Source of the DNA: JACVCJ01 sp052437175
Lineage (GTDB): Bacteria; Bacteroidota; Bacteroidia; CAIKAF01
Length of the DNA stretch: 64,000 bases
Direction of reading: 5' to 3'
NCBI GenBank assembly: GCA_052437175.1
Contig: JBQVOK010000006.1
Coordinates: forward strand, 1 to 64,000
In this document: positions 43,853 to 52,657 of the stretch, one piece after another
How the letters are laid out: every line of letters begins with the position of its first letter
Position numbering within the stretch: position 1 is the stretch's first letter
The notes under the pieces: model-generated
Seen by the model: the letters and a program-made list of their open reading frames with translations, nothing else
The model's database searches: none
What the model was told of the DNA's origin: nothing
Program-made: the position numbers and the translations under genes

Positions 43853-44728
43853 ATGAACCAATTCCCAATAAATGAACTTTCAAGATACTATCATTTAATT
43901 GACATTTTGGAGAAACTTGTAAATGTTATAGACAAGGAATATCCGAATGATTCAAGGTGGTTTCTTTTCTCCTTACGGGTATGCCGAAAGCTACTTTATC
44001 ATTGTAAAAACTTTTGTTTACATTCAGCAGATATATTGGTTGATGAGGATACCGAAAAAACAGAAGAAAATACTTTTGTTGATGTTTCAGGACTTTTCGC
44101 CAATTTAAGAGTTCAAATGGATTGCTACTCTACAATTCATCACATTTTTTTTGATGATATTGATTGGGAAACAAAACGATTACGCTTTGATCTTTGGAGG
44201 TACGATTCCTATGGAGAAAGAATTTATCTTGGGATGGGAAGCGACCATGATATTGAACAATTAAGCGAATTAAAATCTAATATCGAAGGGAACCCTTATT
44301 ATAAATCACTTGACGTTTCAGTACAAAAACTTATTTTTGATGATAGTAAGCAATTTGCTAATTGGAAATTCATTCCTTCACGTCTATCAAAAAAAGAAAA
44401 TAGAGTAAGTTGGACAGATTTATTTAAGAAAACAGGAATTAACATAGAAACAATGAACACGGCATACGGATTTCTTTCAATGTATGTTCATTCTAATTTT
44501 TTTTCCGTTGCTCATTTGACTGAAATGGATAAAAAGGAGTCATATCAGTCAAGAAATTTTGCGATCATATTTTCTTCATTTATACTTTGCTTTACTATAG
44601 ATGATTTGATTTCTAAATTCATCCCTGGAAAAGAGTTTTTAAAACGAATGAAAATCGAGGACTTTGAAATTATTAAGTCTTTTATCGACGAAGGGCGAAT
44701 CAAAGAAAAAAATAAAAACTTTGTCTGA
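43853..44728 (+). CDS. DUF5677-like protein, AT-rich insertion
   Basis: The 291-aa protein is helical with no signal peptide. The long N-terminal helix pair (around YYHLIDILEKLVNVI) and the later segment YGFLSMYVHSNFF, which contains a conserved-looking His, resemble DUF5677 proteins. These often stand alone in variable loci, and a defence role has been suggested for some related groups, but none is proven. The gene is clearly AT-rich against fabG and tatC on either side and has its own promoter, so it is probably a recent insertion. Confidence in the family is moderate. Confidence 0.6.
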   Translation: MNQFPINELSRYYHLIDILEKLVNVIDKEYPNDSRWFLFSLRVCRKLLYHCKNFCLHSADILVDEDTEKTEENTFVDVSGLFANLRVQMDCYSTIHHIFFDDIDWETKRLRFDLWRYDSYGERIYLGMGSDHDIEQLSELKSNIEGNPYYKSLDVSVQKLIFDDSKQFANWKFIPSRLSKKENRVSWTDLFKKTGINIETMNTAYGFLSMYVHSNFFSVAHLTEMDKKESYQSRNFAIIFSSFILCFTIDDLISKFIPGKEFLKRMKIEDFEIIKSFIDEGRIKEKNKNFV

Positions 44729-44838
44729 AAAAAGCTTTTAAATATGAATAAGCGATTGAACGATCAAAGGTTTTAAGGGTAAGCATCTCTAATTCCTGTT
44801 TGCAAATGGCCTATTTCCTATCTTCTCGTTGAGTATAT

Positions 44839-45624
44839 TTACCAGCGGTACCCGATATTGAAACGCAGCTTAAATTGCGGCACCGGTGTAGGCAGTGTCA
44901 TGCCCTGGCTGTAGAACGGATCAGCCACAGGTACAGCCAGTCCGATGGCTATTTCGGTACCCAGTTGTACGCGGCCGGCTACCAGGTGCGTGCTTCCGTT
45001 CAGGATCATAAAACGCAGGGCATGGCCTCTCCACCAGGGATCGCCGCCGTAAAACTGGGTGCGGTTCACATACAGGTATTCTGCCGATACCCCGAACACA
45101 TAACTGTTGCGCGATAGTTTGCCGGAATAGAGGCGGGGCTCAATACCGATGGCCAGGTTGATGTTCTGAACGGTATTGATGCCGATAAGCGAATAGGCCG
45201 TATTGAAATTGCCGGAGTTGAACCCGAAGGTGATGGGTACACGCAGGGCAAAACGGGTCTTGATGGGACGGTATTCGTAATAAAAACGGATATCGGTACG
45301 CAGCAGGTCCAGTATGGTAATGCCCATTTCGTTGCGCGGGTATGGCACCATGGCCTTCTGGTTGGGCGAACCGGGTATTTTGTAGCGCGAATATACGTTC
45401 TGCCTGGAATTGTACATTTTGTTCATGGCCGATTTGCGGGCCATATACACCTGTTTGTCCGGCGTTTTAAACACCACCACGTCGTAGTCGAAATCCAGGA
45501 TCTCGCCCACGGTATAGGTACCGTCCCGGAAAAAAAGCGTGTCCGAGCTATACTGTGCCAGCGCATGACCGGAGATCAGTATACTGCAAAGACAAATGAA
45601 ACCGGTTCTCAGGAAGAACTTCAT
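44839..45624 (-). CDS. Outer-membrane-like hypothetical protein
   Basis: The 261-aa protein has a signal peptide (ending ISGHALAQ). After a short N-terminal segment (TLFFRDGTYTVGEIL) the rest is alternating amphipathic strands with aromatic ends (IRFYYEYRPI, SYVFGVSAEYLY, QFKLRFNIGYRW). The terminal aromatic Trp suggests a barrel inserted by BAM. The start overlaps the tatC stop by 4 bases, so it is cotranscribed with tatC, but there is no twin-arginine motif. Function is unknown. Confidence 0.75.
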   Translation of the reverse strand: MKFFLRTGFICLCSILISGHALAQYSSDTLFFRDGTYTVGEILDFDYDVVVFKTPDKQVYMARKSAMNKMYNSRQNVYSRYKIPGSPNQKAMVPYPRNEMGITILDLLRTDIRFYYEYRPIKTRFALRVPITFGFNSGNFNTAYSLIGINTVQNINLAIGIEPRLYSGKLSRNSYVFGVSAEYLYVNRTQFYGGDPWWRGHALRFMILNGSTHLVAGRVQLGTEIAIGLAVPVADPFYSQGMTLPTPVPQFKLRFNIGYRW

Positions 45625-46466
45625 GTTGTTTTGATTAAGGATTTGTTTTCGGCGGCCAGCTGTCGTTTAACCGTACGTGCCGAGACTAAAATACCGATTT
45701 CGTACAATATTCCCAAAGGCATGGCCACAATGATCTGGCTGATAATGTCCGGCGGTGTGATGATGGCGCTCAACAGCAGGTTCAGGATCATGGCATGCCG
45801 GCGGTACTTGCGCAGGAACTGCGGGGTAATGAGCCCGATACGGGTAAAGAAATAGATCAGTATCGGCAGTTCGAAAAGAATACCTGCCGCCAGGGTTACC
45901 GTGGTTATGGTACTGATATACGACGAAAGGTTGATGTTGTTTTCAATTTCGCCGCTGATCTGGTAATTCCCGAGGAAGTTCACCGAAAGCGGGCCGATGA
46001 GAAAGTAACCGAAGCCTACGCCCAGCAGGAACAGCAGGCTGGCATAGGCAAGCAGTCCGCTGGCATTCTTGCGTTCATTGGGATACAGGGCAGGTTTCAG
46101 AAAGCTCCAGGTTTCCCATAGTATATACGGGAAAGCCAGTATAAAGCCGGCCACAATGCTCGACCACATGTGCATATTGAACTGGCCGCCCATGGTCATG
46201 TTCACGATCTTGATGGGAATGTCCTGCAGGCACATCTGCTCTGAGAGCCCGACCCACTGACCTATTTTGCAGAAAACGCGGTAGGTGATAAAATGCGGGT
46301 CTTTGGGCCCGAAAAGGATCACGTCGAAAAGGATCTCATCGTATATAAATGCTACAGTAGCGCCGATTAATATGGCAATAACCGAACGAACTATATGCCA
46401 GCGCAGTTCCTCGAGGTGATCGAGAAACGACATTTCTTTTTCTTCCAGCGGCTGATCTAATGGCAT
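45621..46466 (-). CDS. tatC: Twin-arginine translocase subunit TatC
   Basis: Six membrane helices, with the hallmark N-end MSFLDHLEELRWHIVRS and the later AFILAFPYILWETWSFLKPALYPNE (with the conserved Phe-Pro and Glu). Length, 281, fits. TatC binds signal peptides of folded proteins with RR motifs and pairs with TatA, which is not in this window. A fine promoter precedes it. Confidence 0.96.
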   Translation of the reverse strand: MPLDQPLEEKEMSFLDHLEELRWHIVRSVIAILIGATVAFIYDEILFDVILFGPKDPHFITYRVFCKIGQWVGLSEQMCLQDIPIKIVNMTMGGQFNMHMWSSIVAGFILAFPYILWETWSFLKPALYPNERKNASGLLAYASLLFLLGVGFGYFLIGPLSVNFLGNYQISGEIENNINLSSYISTITTVTLAAGILFELPILIYFFTRIGLITPQFLRKYRRHAMILNLLLSAIITPPDIISQIIVAMPLGILYEIGILVSARTVKRQLAAENKSLIKTT

Positions 46467-46473
46467 AACGGGG

Positions 46474-46504
46474 CAAAAGTAGCTGTTCTGAGGTAGTTTG
46501 ACAA
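46474..46504 (-). promoter_or_regulatory. Promoter (TTG-N20-TACTTTTG) of tatC
   Basis: The -7 TACTTTTG (46481-46474) and -33 TTG (46504-46502) are 20 bases apart; the -7 box is 8 bases before the ATG. Confidence 0.75.
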
Positions 46505-46512
46505 CTTTTTGT

Positions 46513-47064
46513 TCAGTGCCCGATCTCGGTGATCAGATCGATGAGTTCATGTAAGGAACGGGGCTCGGCAAAGTACGGCTCCAACCGATACGTGCAGGCT
46601 ATTTTCATGTGATCGGCACGGCCCTGTTTCATAATATATTCCAGGGTTACGTTGCCGAACATCTGCTCTGTGAGCCCATCCTGCTGAACAGATAAGGGAG
46701 GCTTAAGATAATGCCGTTCAGATAGTATCTCCACACCGTCCTCATCGGTAAGCTTTGCTTCGGAGCCGCACAGATAATAACCTTCGGCCCGTACAAGTTC
46801 TTTTATATGATCGATGAATATGCGAAAAAAATCATTCTCGAACTCACTGCAGACAATGGCCAGGCCATTTGCACCTGGCCGTATCATTTCGAAGATCCGC
46901 TGCGGGCCCGGCAGGCCTTCCTTCTGGTTGTAATAGCTTCGGGAGAACTCCGCCAGGTACTTCGCAAATCTCTTTCCCTGCACTTCGGCGGTAAAACTCG
47001 TTTTAAACCAGTCGGGTCGCTCCAGGGGGCCACTGCTGATCACTCTGCTCATAATCTTGTTCAC
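46513..47064 (-). CDS. Hypothetical protein, 183 aa
   Basis: No signal peptide or membrane helix is present and no family is recognised. The fold looks alpha/beta, with a long helix around FRIFIDHIKELVRAEGYY and a basic segment near KGKRFAKYLAEFS-like residues at 28-42. A second start at 47052 (MSRVISSGP) is possible. It lies upstream of tatC on the same strand with 46 bases between, but tatC has its own promoter. Confidence 0.6.
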   Translation of the reverse strand: MNKIMSRVISSGPLERPDWFKTSFTAEVQGKRFAKYLAEFSRSYYNQKEGLPGPQRIFEMIRPGANGLAIVCSEFENDFFRIFIDHIKELVRAEGYYLCGSEAKLTDEDGVEILSERHYLKPPLSVQQDGLTEQMFGNVTLEYIMKQGRADHMKIACTYRLEPYFAEPRSLHELIDLITEIGH

Positions 47065-47099
47065 TCTGTTGGAGAATAAAGATAAGAAGAATTATAAAG

Positions 47100-47225
47100 C
47101 TGTGAGCTAACAGAAAAGTATCAAGGCATGGCCGCTGCTTCCTTGTAACGGTGCGTGAGCTGAGAGCTGGCAGCTAATAGCTTTTTAACGCTTCGTAAGC
47201 TATGAGCTGGTGGCTAATAACTTTT
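47100..47225. repeat. AGCT-rich degenerate direct repeats
   Basis: A unit of the form AGCT-GAGAGCTGGCAGCTAATAGCTTTTT (47157-47185) recurs as AGCTATGAGCTGGTGGCTAATAACTTTTA (47200-47226) with changes. A shorter GTGAGCTAACAG at 47102 is related. These alternate AGCT/GGCT words suggest a small intergenic repeat family. Confidence 0.5.
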
Positions 47226-49479
47226 ACTCAATCCTCCAGCGCCATCCCACATTTACCTGTATGCCGCTCATGAGGGCGTAGGTGTACGAGGGATCGAAGC
47301 TCAGGGCGTAAGGGTTGCCGGCACTGGGTATCACATGGCCGGAGGCGTCGGTCTGTACGTTCTTATCGAAAGGATCGGCGGCGCCCGCGATCAGGAAGTC
47401 GATATGCCGGGAGGGCAGATAATCGAAGATGTTACGCAGACCGAGGTAAAATTCCATCGATTTCTTTTTCCACTGCCAGCCTGCCTGGAAATGACTCAGC
47501 TGGTACCAGGGCGAGTACGCCGGCCGGGGATCGCCCGTGCCTGCCATGGGCATACGCATGGGACTGAATACCTGTCCGAAAAAGGCCAGGTCGATATTGG
47601 TCTTCGGTATGGCATAACTCAGCTTATAGGTGCCGCTGAAAAAAGGCGTATACAAAGGCGTGGATTCCAGGCTGCTGCTGTTGATGCGTACGTAATTGCC
47701 GGTGGCGCTGCCTTCCAGGTCAAACCCTTTCAGGAAGGTATAACATACTTCCAGCGAAGTGCCTGTGTTGTGCATATTACCGTCCAGGTTACCGAAACGG
47801 ATCTCGTTGGGGTCGCTGTCGTAATCTGCAATGATCTTGTTGCTGAAGTAAGTGTACCAGCCGCTGAGTTCATAGCGTAACTTGGCATCGCGCTTCAGGT
47901 AAATGAGGCCCTTATAGCTCAGGTTGGCATTCCAGCTGCTTTCGGGACGCAGCTGTGCATTGAACACCACATTGCGGTAGCCGCTCAGCGCAGAATGGTC
48001 TTCGGTGAATATCTGTACGGCCCGGAAGCCGCGGCCCGCATTCAGCGCTATTTCGTGGTCGTAGTTCAGGAAATACTTAACCGCAACGCGCGGACTCAGA
48101 ATATGTTTATGCACCGGGTGGTATTCATAGCGTAGTCCGGCCGAGGTGACCCAGTGCGGGCGTTTTTCATACTTCAGCGTAAAGAATCCGCCGGGTTGCA
48201 GGTATTTTTCAGGATGGTTACGGAAGCTGCCGTTCTCTTCGGTCTGGGTGGCGGGGGTATTATCGTCGTAGTAATTGTAGCGCAGCAGCAATCCGGGGTT
48301 CAGGGTAAACCCGCCCAGGCGTTTTTTATACTGGGCATAGCTGTACAGGTTGCGTTGCGAGGCCAGGAAGAAGGAATTTCCGTAAGCGGAATTCTGCCGG
48401 TGATCTACATACGAAAAGCCCAGTTCTACATTTTCTTTCAGGGGAAGGTTCCATTTGCCGGTAGCTTCCCAGCGCGAGGTGTAGATGCTTTCGGCATATA
48501 CCTGGTCGCCGGCGCGGTCGGCGCGGGTCCAGTGCATTTGTCCGCCCAGGCGGTCTTCGAATACGTAACGGGCAAACAGTTGCAGGCCGGCGCTCCGGGC
48601 CGAGGGTATGGTTACTTTTACAGCGCCGCCCAGGCGGTTGTACATCGGTATGTCTGTAAAACCGTCCTTATTACGGTCGATCCGCAGGCCAAACTGCTGC
48701 CAGGAACTCATAAGCAGTACCTGTACCTTTTGCCGTATGCTGAACTTACCGCTGGCCTCCAGTATGTTCTCCAGGCGGCTGCTGGTGCCCGCATGTATAC
48801 TGAAGCGCGGACTGCTGCCGATCTTTCGGGTAATAATGTTGATACTGCCGCCCATGGCCTCACTGCCCAGGAAGGCGTCGGCGGGGCCGCGGGTGATCTC
48901 GAGCCGTTCGATGATGGAAACCGGTATGGACTGCATGGCGTATACACTGCCCAGGCCGCTTACAATGGGCATGCCATCGATGAGTACCTGGGTATAGGGC
49001 CCGTCCATGCCATTGATGCGTATTTCGGTGGTGCCGCATACATTGCACTGGTTCTGAGAACGGATGCCCGGCGTCTGTTGTATGCCTTCCATCAGTATGC
49101 AGGCGCCGGTCTGCTGCATATCGGCTGCGGACACCCGGGTTACCGACACAGGATCGTACAGCCCTTCGCGGATCAGGATCAGGGGAAGTATGTCAATGGA
49201 AGCCTGCATGCGTACATTCAGCAGGGTATCGTTGAGGATACCGCTCAGCAGCTGGCTGTGATAGCCGATATGGCTTATTTTTAAGGCAGAGGAACGGGTT
49301 TGCAGATGAAAGTACCCGAGTGAATCGCTGGTGGTGGCCTCTTTTCCGTCGGCAGAAAGAATGGTGGTGCGGGGTAGCGGATAGCCGTTATCGTCATATA
49401 TATAACCGGATACCTGCTTCTGCGCCGGCAGACCAAGCGGGAAAAATGAGATCAGGAAGAGTATGTTTTTTAAGTCCAC
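47224..49479 (-). CDS. TonB-dependent receptor with CNVC plug motif
   Basis: The start is the GTG at 49479, which gives a good signal peptide (DLKNILFLISFFPLGLPAQ); an extension to a TTG at 49500 would fall inside the -7 element. The chain has a CarboxypepD-like domain (~20-95), a plug (~105-230, GTTEIRINGMDGPYTQVLIDG and ERLEITRGPADAFLG) and a 22-strand barrel ending with VNVGWRWRIE. The plug has an unusual Cys pair, QCNVCG (Cys145 and Cys148 from this start), just before the strand. That suggests a bound metal or heme, or a disulfide. No TonB box is evident. Confidence 0.87.
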   Translation of the reverse strand: MDLKNILFLISFFPLGLPAQKQVSGYIYDDNGYPLPRTTILSADGKEATTSDSLGYFHLQTRSSALKISHIGYHSQLLSGILNDTLLNVRMQASIDILPLILIREGLYDPVSVTRVSAADMQQTGACILMEGIQQTPGIRSQNQCNVCGTTEIRINGMDGPYTQVLIDGMPIVSGLGSVYAMQSIPVSIIERLEITRGPADAFLGSEAMGGSINIITRKIGSSPRFSIHAGTSSRLENILEASGKFSIRQKVQVLLMSSWQQFGLRIDRNKDGFTDIPMYNRLGGAVKVTIPSARSAGLQLFARYVFEDRLGGQMHWTRADRAGDQVYAESIYTSRWEATGKWNLPLKENVELGFSYVDHRQNSAYGNSFFLASQRNLYSYAQYKKRLGGFTLNPGLLLRYNYYDDNTPATQTEENGSFRNHPEKYLQPGGFFTLKYEKRPHWVTSAGLRYEYHPVHKHILSPRVAVKYFLNYDHEIALNAGRGFRAVQIFTEDHSALSGYRNVVFNAQLRPESSWNANLSYKGLIYLKRDAKLRYELSGWYTYFSNKIIADYDSDPNEIRFGNLDGNMHNTGTSLEVCYTFLKGFDLEGSATGNYVRINSSSLESTPLYTPFFSGTYKLSYAIPKTNIDLAFFGQVFSPMRMPMAGTGDPRPAYSPWYQLSHFQAGWQWKKKSMEFYLGLRNIFDYLPSRHIDFLIAGAADPFDKNVQTDASGHVIPSAGNPYALSFDPSYTYALMSGIQVNVGWRWRIE

Positions 49480-49497
49480 CTTATTTTTAATTTTAGG

Positions 49498-49525
49498 CAA
49501 ACCTAAAAATTATTTTTCGAACAAA
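49498..49525 (-). promoter_or_regulatory. Promoter (TTTG-N16-TAGGTTTG) of the receptor
   Basis: The -7 TAGGTTTG (49505-49498) is 19 bases before the GTG start. A -33 TTTG (49525-49522) is 16 bases further up, shorter than the common 19-20. Confidence 0.55.
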
Positions 49526-49557
49526 AAAAAGTTCCTCCATCGGGAAGAACTTTTTTA
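49525..49557 (-). terminator. Rho-independent terminator of the 182-aa gene
   Basis: AAAAAAGTTC pairs with GAACTTTTTT with a TCC/GGA inner pair, and is T-rich on both strands. It lies between the receptor promoter and the end of the 49576 gene. Confidence 0.7.
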
Positions 49558-49575
49558 AATAGATCTAAGGCAATA

Positions 49576-50124
49576 TCAGTTTTCGGAAACCTTGAACTTT
49601 TCCAGGAAATCGGGCCAGTTCCAGATGAACAGGCTCATCATATCGGTAAGTTCTTTAAAAAATACGGGGTTGGGCGTATTCAGCTTCTGAAAATGTTCGC
49701 TCTGGTAGTCGTTCAGCTGGAATTTATAGAACAGGGCCAGGGCAATGGTCTTGCTTACGTCGCCCGTTTTGCGTTGTATGTCGTTCAGGAACTTTTCGTA
49801 TTCCAGGATAATGTCTTCGGCAATATGGGTGTCGCGTTTGGAATACCGTTCGGCCACTTCGCGTATGATCTTCACTTTAAGGGTGTCGGCCACGTCTTCT
49901 TCGAAATAGTTGTACAGGTTCAGGATATTTCCGCCATAAATGATATAGGTGAACCATTCAAAATCGGCCGGACCGATCTGGGGCGTTTTTTCGAACTGTT
50001 TTTCTTCGTTGATGAAACCGGCCACTTCCGAAAAACCTTTCTCGATCACATCGAACAGGTTATCGGTATATACCTGTACCAGTTGTTCGTGCTTTATTTT
50101 GTTCCGTTTAAAAAATCCAAACAT
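49576..50124 (-). CDS. Hypothetical protein, 182 aa
   Basis: The sequence is mainly helical with a basic start (FKRNKIKHEQ) and no signal peptide. No family recognised. A charged helix near KVKIIREVAERYSKRDTHI is notable. It is 34 bases downstream of the LhgO gene on the same strand and ends before a terminator, so it may be the last gene of that transcript. Confidence 0.6.
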   Translation of the reverse strand: MFGFFKRNKIKHEQLVQVYTDNLFDVIEKGFSEVAGFINEEKQFEKTPQIGPADFEWFTYIIYGGNILNLYNYFEEDVADTLKVKIIREVAERYSKRDTHIAEDIILEYEKFLNDIQRKTGDVSKTIALALFYKFQLNDYQSEHFQKLNTPNPVFFKELTDMMSLFIWNWPDFLEKFKVSEN

Positions 50125-50158
50125 GTGCTGTATAATTTAGGTGAGTAAAAATTCAGGT

Positions 50159-51379
50159 TTAAAACTCCCCAAACCAGGCCTCTGCCATATTGGTAACTTC
50201 GGTACCGATGGCCAGGCAGGCCGTAGCTGCGGGTGAAGGGGCATTGAGAACGTGGATGCTGTTTTTGTTGTACTCGATCTTGAAATCGTCGATGATCTCG
50301 CCGTCCGGGCCCAGGGCCATGGCACGTACGCCGGCCCGTCCGGGCTTCAGGTCGTCGGCTTCCAGGCTGGGCACCAGGCGTTGCAGGGTGCGCAGGAACA
50401 GCGCTTTGCTGAAGGCCCTGCGGTATTCGTCGATACCGAACTTCGTGTGCTTGAAGAACAGTTTCCAGGTACCGCCGAAACTGAGTGCGTCCACCGTGTC
50501 GCGCAGGCTAAAGTCGGTCTTTCCGTAACCTTCACGTTTAAAGGTGAATACGGCATTGGGCCCGCATTCGATACTGCCGTCGGTCATGCGCGTAAAGTGT
50601 ACGCCCAGGAAAGGGAAGGCCGGGTTGGGTACGGGGTAAATAAGGTGTTTTACTTTGTGGTGGCCTTTTTCGGTAAGATCGTAATAATCGCCCCGGAAGC
50701 CAACAATTTTCGAAGTGGTCTTAATACCGTCCATTTTGGCCAGGCGGTCGCTTTGCAGTCCGCCGCAGAAAACCACTTTTTTTGCCGTGAACAGGCCTTT
50801 GCCGGTGTGTATCTTTTTCAGGTCGCCGTCGTCTTCCAGCGCGGTCACTTCCGTTTCGCGGAAAACCTTACTGCGGCTGTTGAGGCCTTCGAGCAGGTTG
50901 CCCAGGGTATTGGTCACCCCGCGGAAGTCGATAATGCCCGTGCAGCCCACGTGTATTCCTTTTATACCGGTAACAAAAGGTTCGATCTCGCGCATTTCAT
51001 CGGCATTTACAATGCGCATGTCCTCGATATCGTTCTGCAGTCCGCGCTGGTATATACCGTCGAGGCGGGCGGCCTCGTCCTGGTCTACGGCCACGATCAG
51101 CTTACCGCATACGTCGTGCTTGATATTGTACTTTTTGGCGAATTCCACCAGTTCGCGGCGGCCTTGCACGCAGTTGCGGGCCTTGTACGAACCGGGTTTA
51201 TAGTAAATGCCGCTGTGGATCACGCCGGAGTTATTACCCGTCTGGTGATCAGCAAGGCCTTTTTCTTTTTCAAGCAGGGCGATCGATCTGTCCGGGTACC
51301 GGAGCTGCAGTTTGTAGGCACTGGCGGCTCCGACGATCCCTCCGCCTACCACGATTATATCGAAGGCTTGTGTACTCAA
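50159..51379 (-). CDS. lhgO: L-2-hydroxyglutarate oxidase (LhgO-like)
   Basis: FAD-dependent oxidase of the DAO family: VVGGGIVGAASAYKL at the N-end, then GNNSGVIHSGIYYKPGS and RALRCVQGR-like NCVQGRRELVEF, typical of LhgO/L2HGDH; near the C-end RAGVRAMALGPDGEIIDDF and LNAPSPAATACLAIG. Length 406 fits. It oxidises L-2-hydroxyglutarate, a by-product of malate dehydrogenase, to 2-oxoglutarate and feeds electrons to quinone or O2. A CGAAATTA at ~51397 on the plus strand is one base off a -7 element. Confidence 0.93.
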   Translation of the reverse strand: MSTQAFDIIVVGGGIVGAASAYKLQLRYPDRSIALLEKEKGLADHQTGNNSGVIHSGIYYKPGSYKARNCVQGRRELVEFAKKYNIKHDVCGKLIVAVDQDEAARLDGIYQRGLQNDIEDMRIVNADEMREIEPFVTGIKGIHVGCTGIIDFRGVTNTLGNLLEGLNSRSKVFRETEVTALEDDGDLKKIHTGKGLFTAKKVVFCGGLQSDRLAKMDGIKTTSKIVGFRGDYYDLTEKGHHKVKHLIYPVPNPAFPFLGVHFTRMTDGSIECGPNAVFTFKREGYGKTDFSLRDTVDALSFGGTWKLFFKHTKFGIDEYRRAFSKALFLRTLQRLVPSLEADDLKPGRAGVRAMALGPDGEIIDDFKIEYNKNSIHVLNAPSPAATACLAIGTEVTNMAEAWFGEF

Positions 51380-51493
51380 TGTGAACTGAAATTTACCGCG
51401 AAATTAACGAGATAAACGCCAAGTCTGTCAAAAAAAGATGTACGTGTTATCAACTTTTTATAAACCGGGCGCAGATAAAAGTACCTGAAAGCC

Positions 51494-51524
51494 TTGATTT
51501 ATATGCGAAAAATGCGTATTTTTG
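51494..51524 (+). promoter_or_regulatory. Promoter (TTG-N20-TATTTTTG) very close to the start
   Basis: The -33 TTG (51494-51496) and -7 TATTTTTG (51517-51524) are 20 bases apart. The ATG at 51528 is three bases after the -7 box, so the mRNA would be leaderless. Confidence 0.7.
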
Positions 51525-51527
51525 GAT

Positions 51528-52325
51528 ATGGAGCAGAAAGAGGTAAAGGCAAGTGGACAGCATTTTGTGTATTATACGGAAGGCGAAGGGGCCCCGGTAC
51601 TCTGGATACATGGTTTGTGCGAAAGTGCGGAGATATGGCAGGAGATACTGCCCGATTTTCCGGGATATAAACACATACTCGTCGATCTGCCGGGCTGCGG
51701 CAATTCTGAAGGCTGGGACGAAGATGCCCTTAGCGTAGATGCCATGGCCGCCGCCGTATACGAGGTGCTGAAGGCTGAAAAAGCCGCTTCTGTAGCGCTC
51801 ATCGGGCACAGTATGGGCGGCTATGTAGGTCTTTCCCTGCTCGATAAACATCCGCAGCTGCTTTCGGGCATCTGTCTGTTGCATTCCACACCCGTGGCCG
51901 ACAGCGAAGAGAAAAAACGGAACCGGGAACGCGGCATACAGGTGTTTTTGCAGAACCGCGACCTGTTTATGCGGGAGTTCTTCCGGAACCTGTTTGCCGA
52001 AGACCTGCAGGACCTGCTGCGCGAGCGCTGGATGAAACTTTTTGAACAGTCGAAGAAAATACCGTCCGGCTCTGTAACCGGTACCTTTAAAGCCTTGCGC
52101 GACCGTAAGGACCGTACCGCAGCGCTGAAAGCCTTCCGGGGCAGCAAATACTTTCTTATCGGCGGAAAAGACAATGTGCTGGCAGCGGCCGATTTGCATA
52201 AACAGGCCCTGGAAACAGGCAGTGAGCACATTCTGTGGTCAGACTGCGGCCACATGGCCTTTTACGAAAACCCGGGCGCCTGTGCCAAAGGCATACGGCA
52301 GTTTCTCGACTCAGTCGGCGAATAA
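51528..52325 (+). CDS. Alpha/beta-hydrolase family protein
   Basis: The 265-aa protein is a single alpha/beta-hydrolase fold. VLWIHGLCES is the oxyanion segment, ALIGHSMGGYVG carries the nucleophile Ser, and the C-terminal LWSDCGHMAFYENPG carries the His. The nearest acid is in SKYFLIGGKDNVLAA (Asp). A lid of about 70 residues between gives no substrate clue. A frame extension to TTG at 51522 is inside the promoter and was rejected. The 3' end overlaps the convergent 114-aa gene by 15 bases. Confidence 0.88.
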   Translation: MEQKEVKASGQHFVYYTEGEGAPVLWIHGLCESAEIWQEILPDFPGYKHILVDLPGCGNSEGWDEDALSVDAMAAAVYEVLKAEKAASVALIGHSMGGYVGLSLLDKHPQLLSGICLLHSTPVADSEEKKRNRERGIQVFLQNRDLFMREFFRNLFAEDLQDLLRERWMKLFEQSKKIPSGSVTGTFKALRDRKDRTAALKAFRGSKYFLIGGKDNVLAAADLHKQALETGSEHILWSDCGHMAFYENPGACAKGIRQFLDSVGE

Positions 52326-52655
52326 CTGCTCCCGGCCCATCATCACAAAAAGGATCACGTACAGGATGGCATAGGCAAAAGTAGCGGCCAGGATACCCTG
52401 CCCCGTTCTGTCCATGCGTTTGTTCACCATATAATAACGGAAGAGGATCACGTTTATGGCCACACCGATCACCAGTTTGGTGCCGTCTTTGATCACATAG
52501 GGTTTACCGGCCTGCCCGGCAAAAAAGATATCGGCCAGGTATACCAGGCCAAACGTGACCAGGGGTACCAGGAAACCCAGCAGCAACCCGAATTTACCGT
52601 CGTTGCGCAGCAGGCCTTTGGGTTTGTCTTCTTTCGGCGGAAAATAGTTCTGCAT
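52311..52655 (-). CDS. Small membrane protein
   Basis: The 114-aa protein has three membrane helices (about 23-42, 57-74 and 87-106) after a charged N-end (PPKEDKPKGLLRND). The family is not recognised. It is two bases after the surE stop, so it is cotranscribed with surE, and overlaps the hydrolase 3' end. Confidence 0.7.
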   Translation of the reverse strand: MQNYFPPKEDKPKGLLRNDGKFGLLLGFLVPLVTFGLVYLADIFFAGQAGKPYVIKDGTKLVIGVAINVILFRYYMVNKRMDRTGQGILAATFAYAILYVILFVMMGREQLFAD

Positions 52656-52657
52656 AC

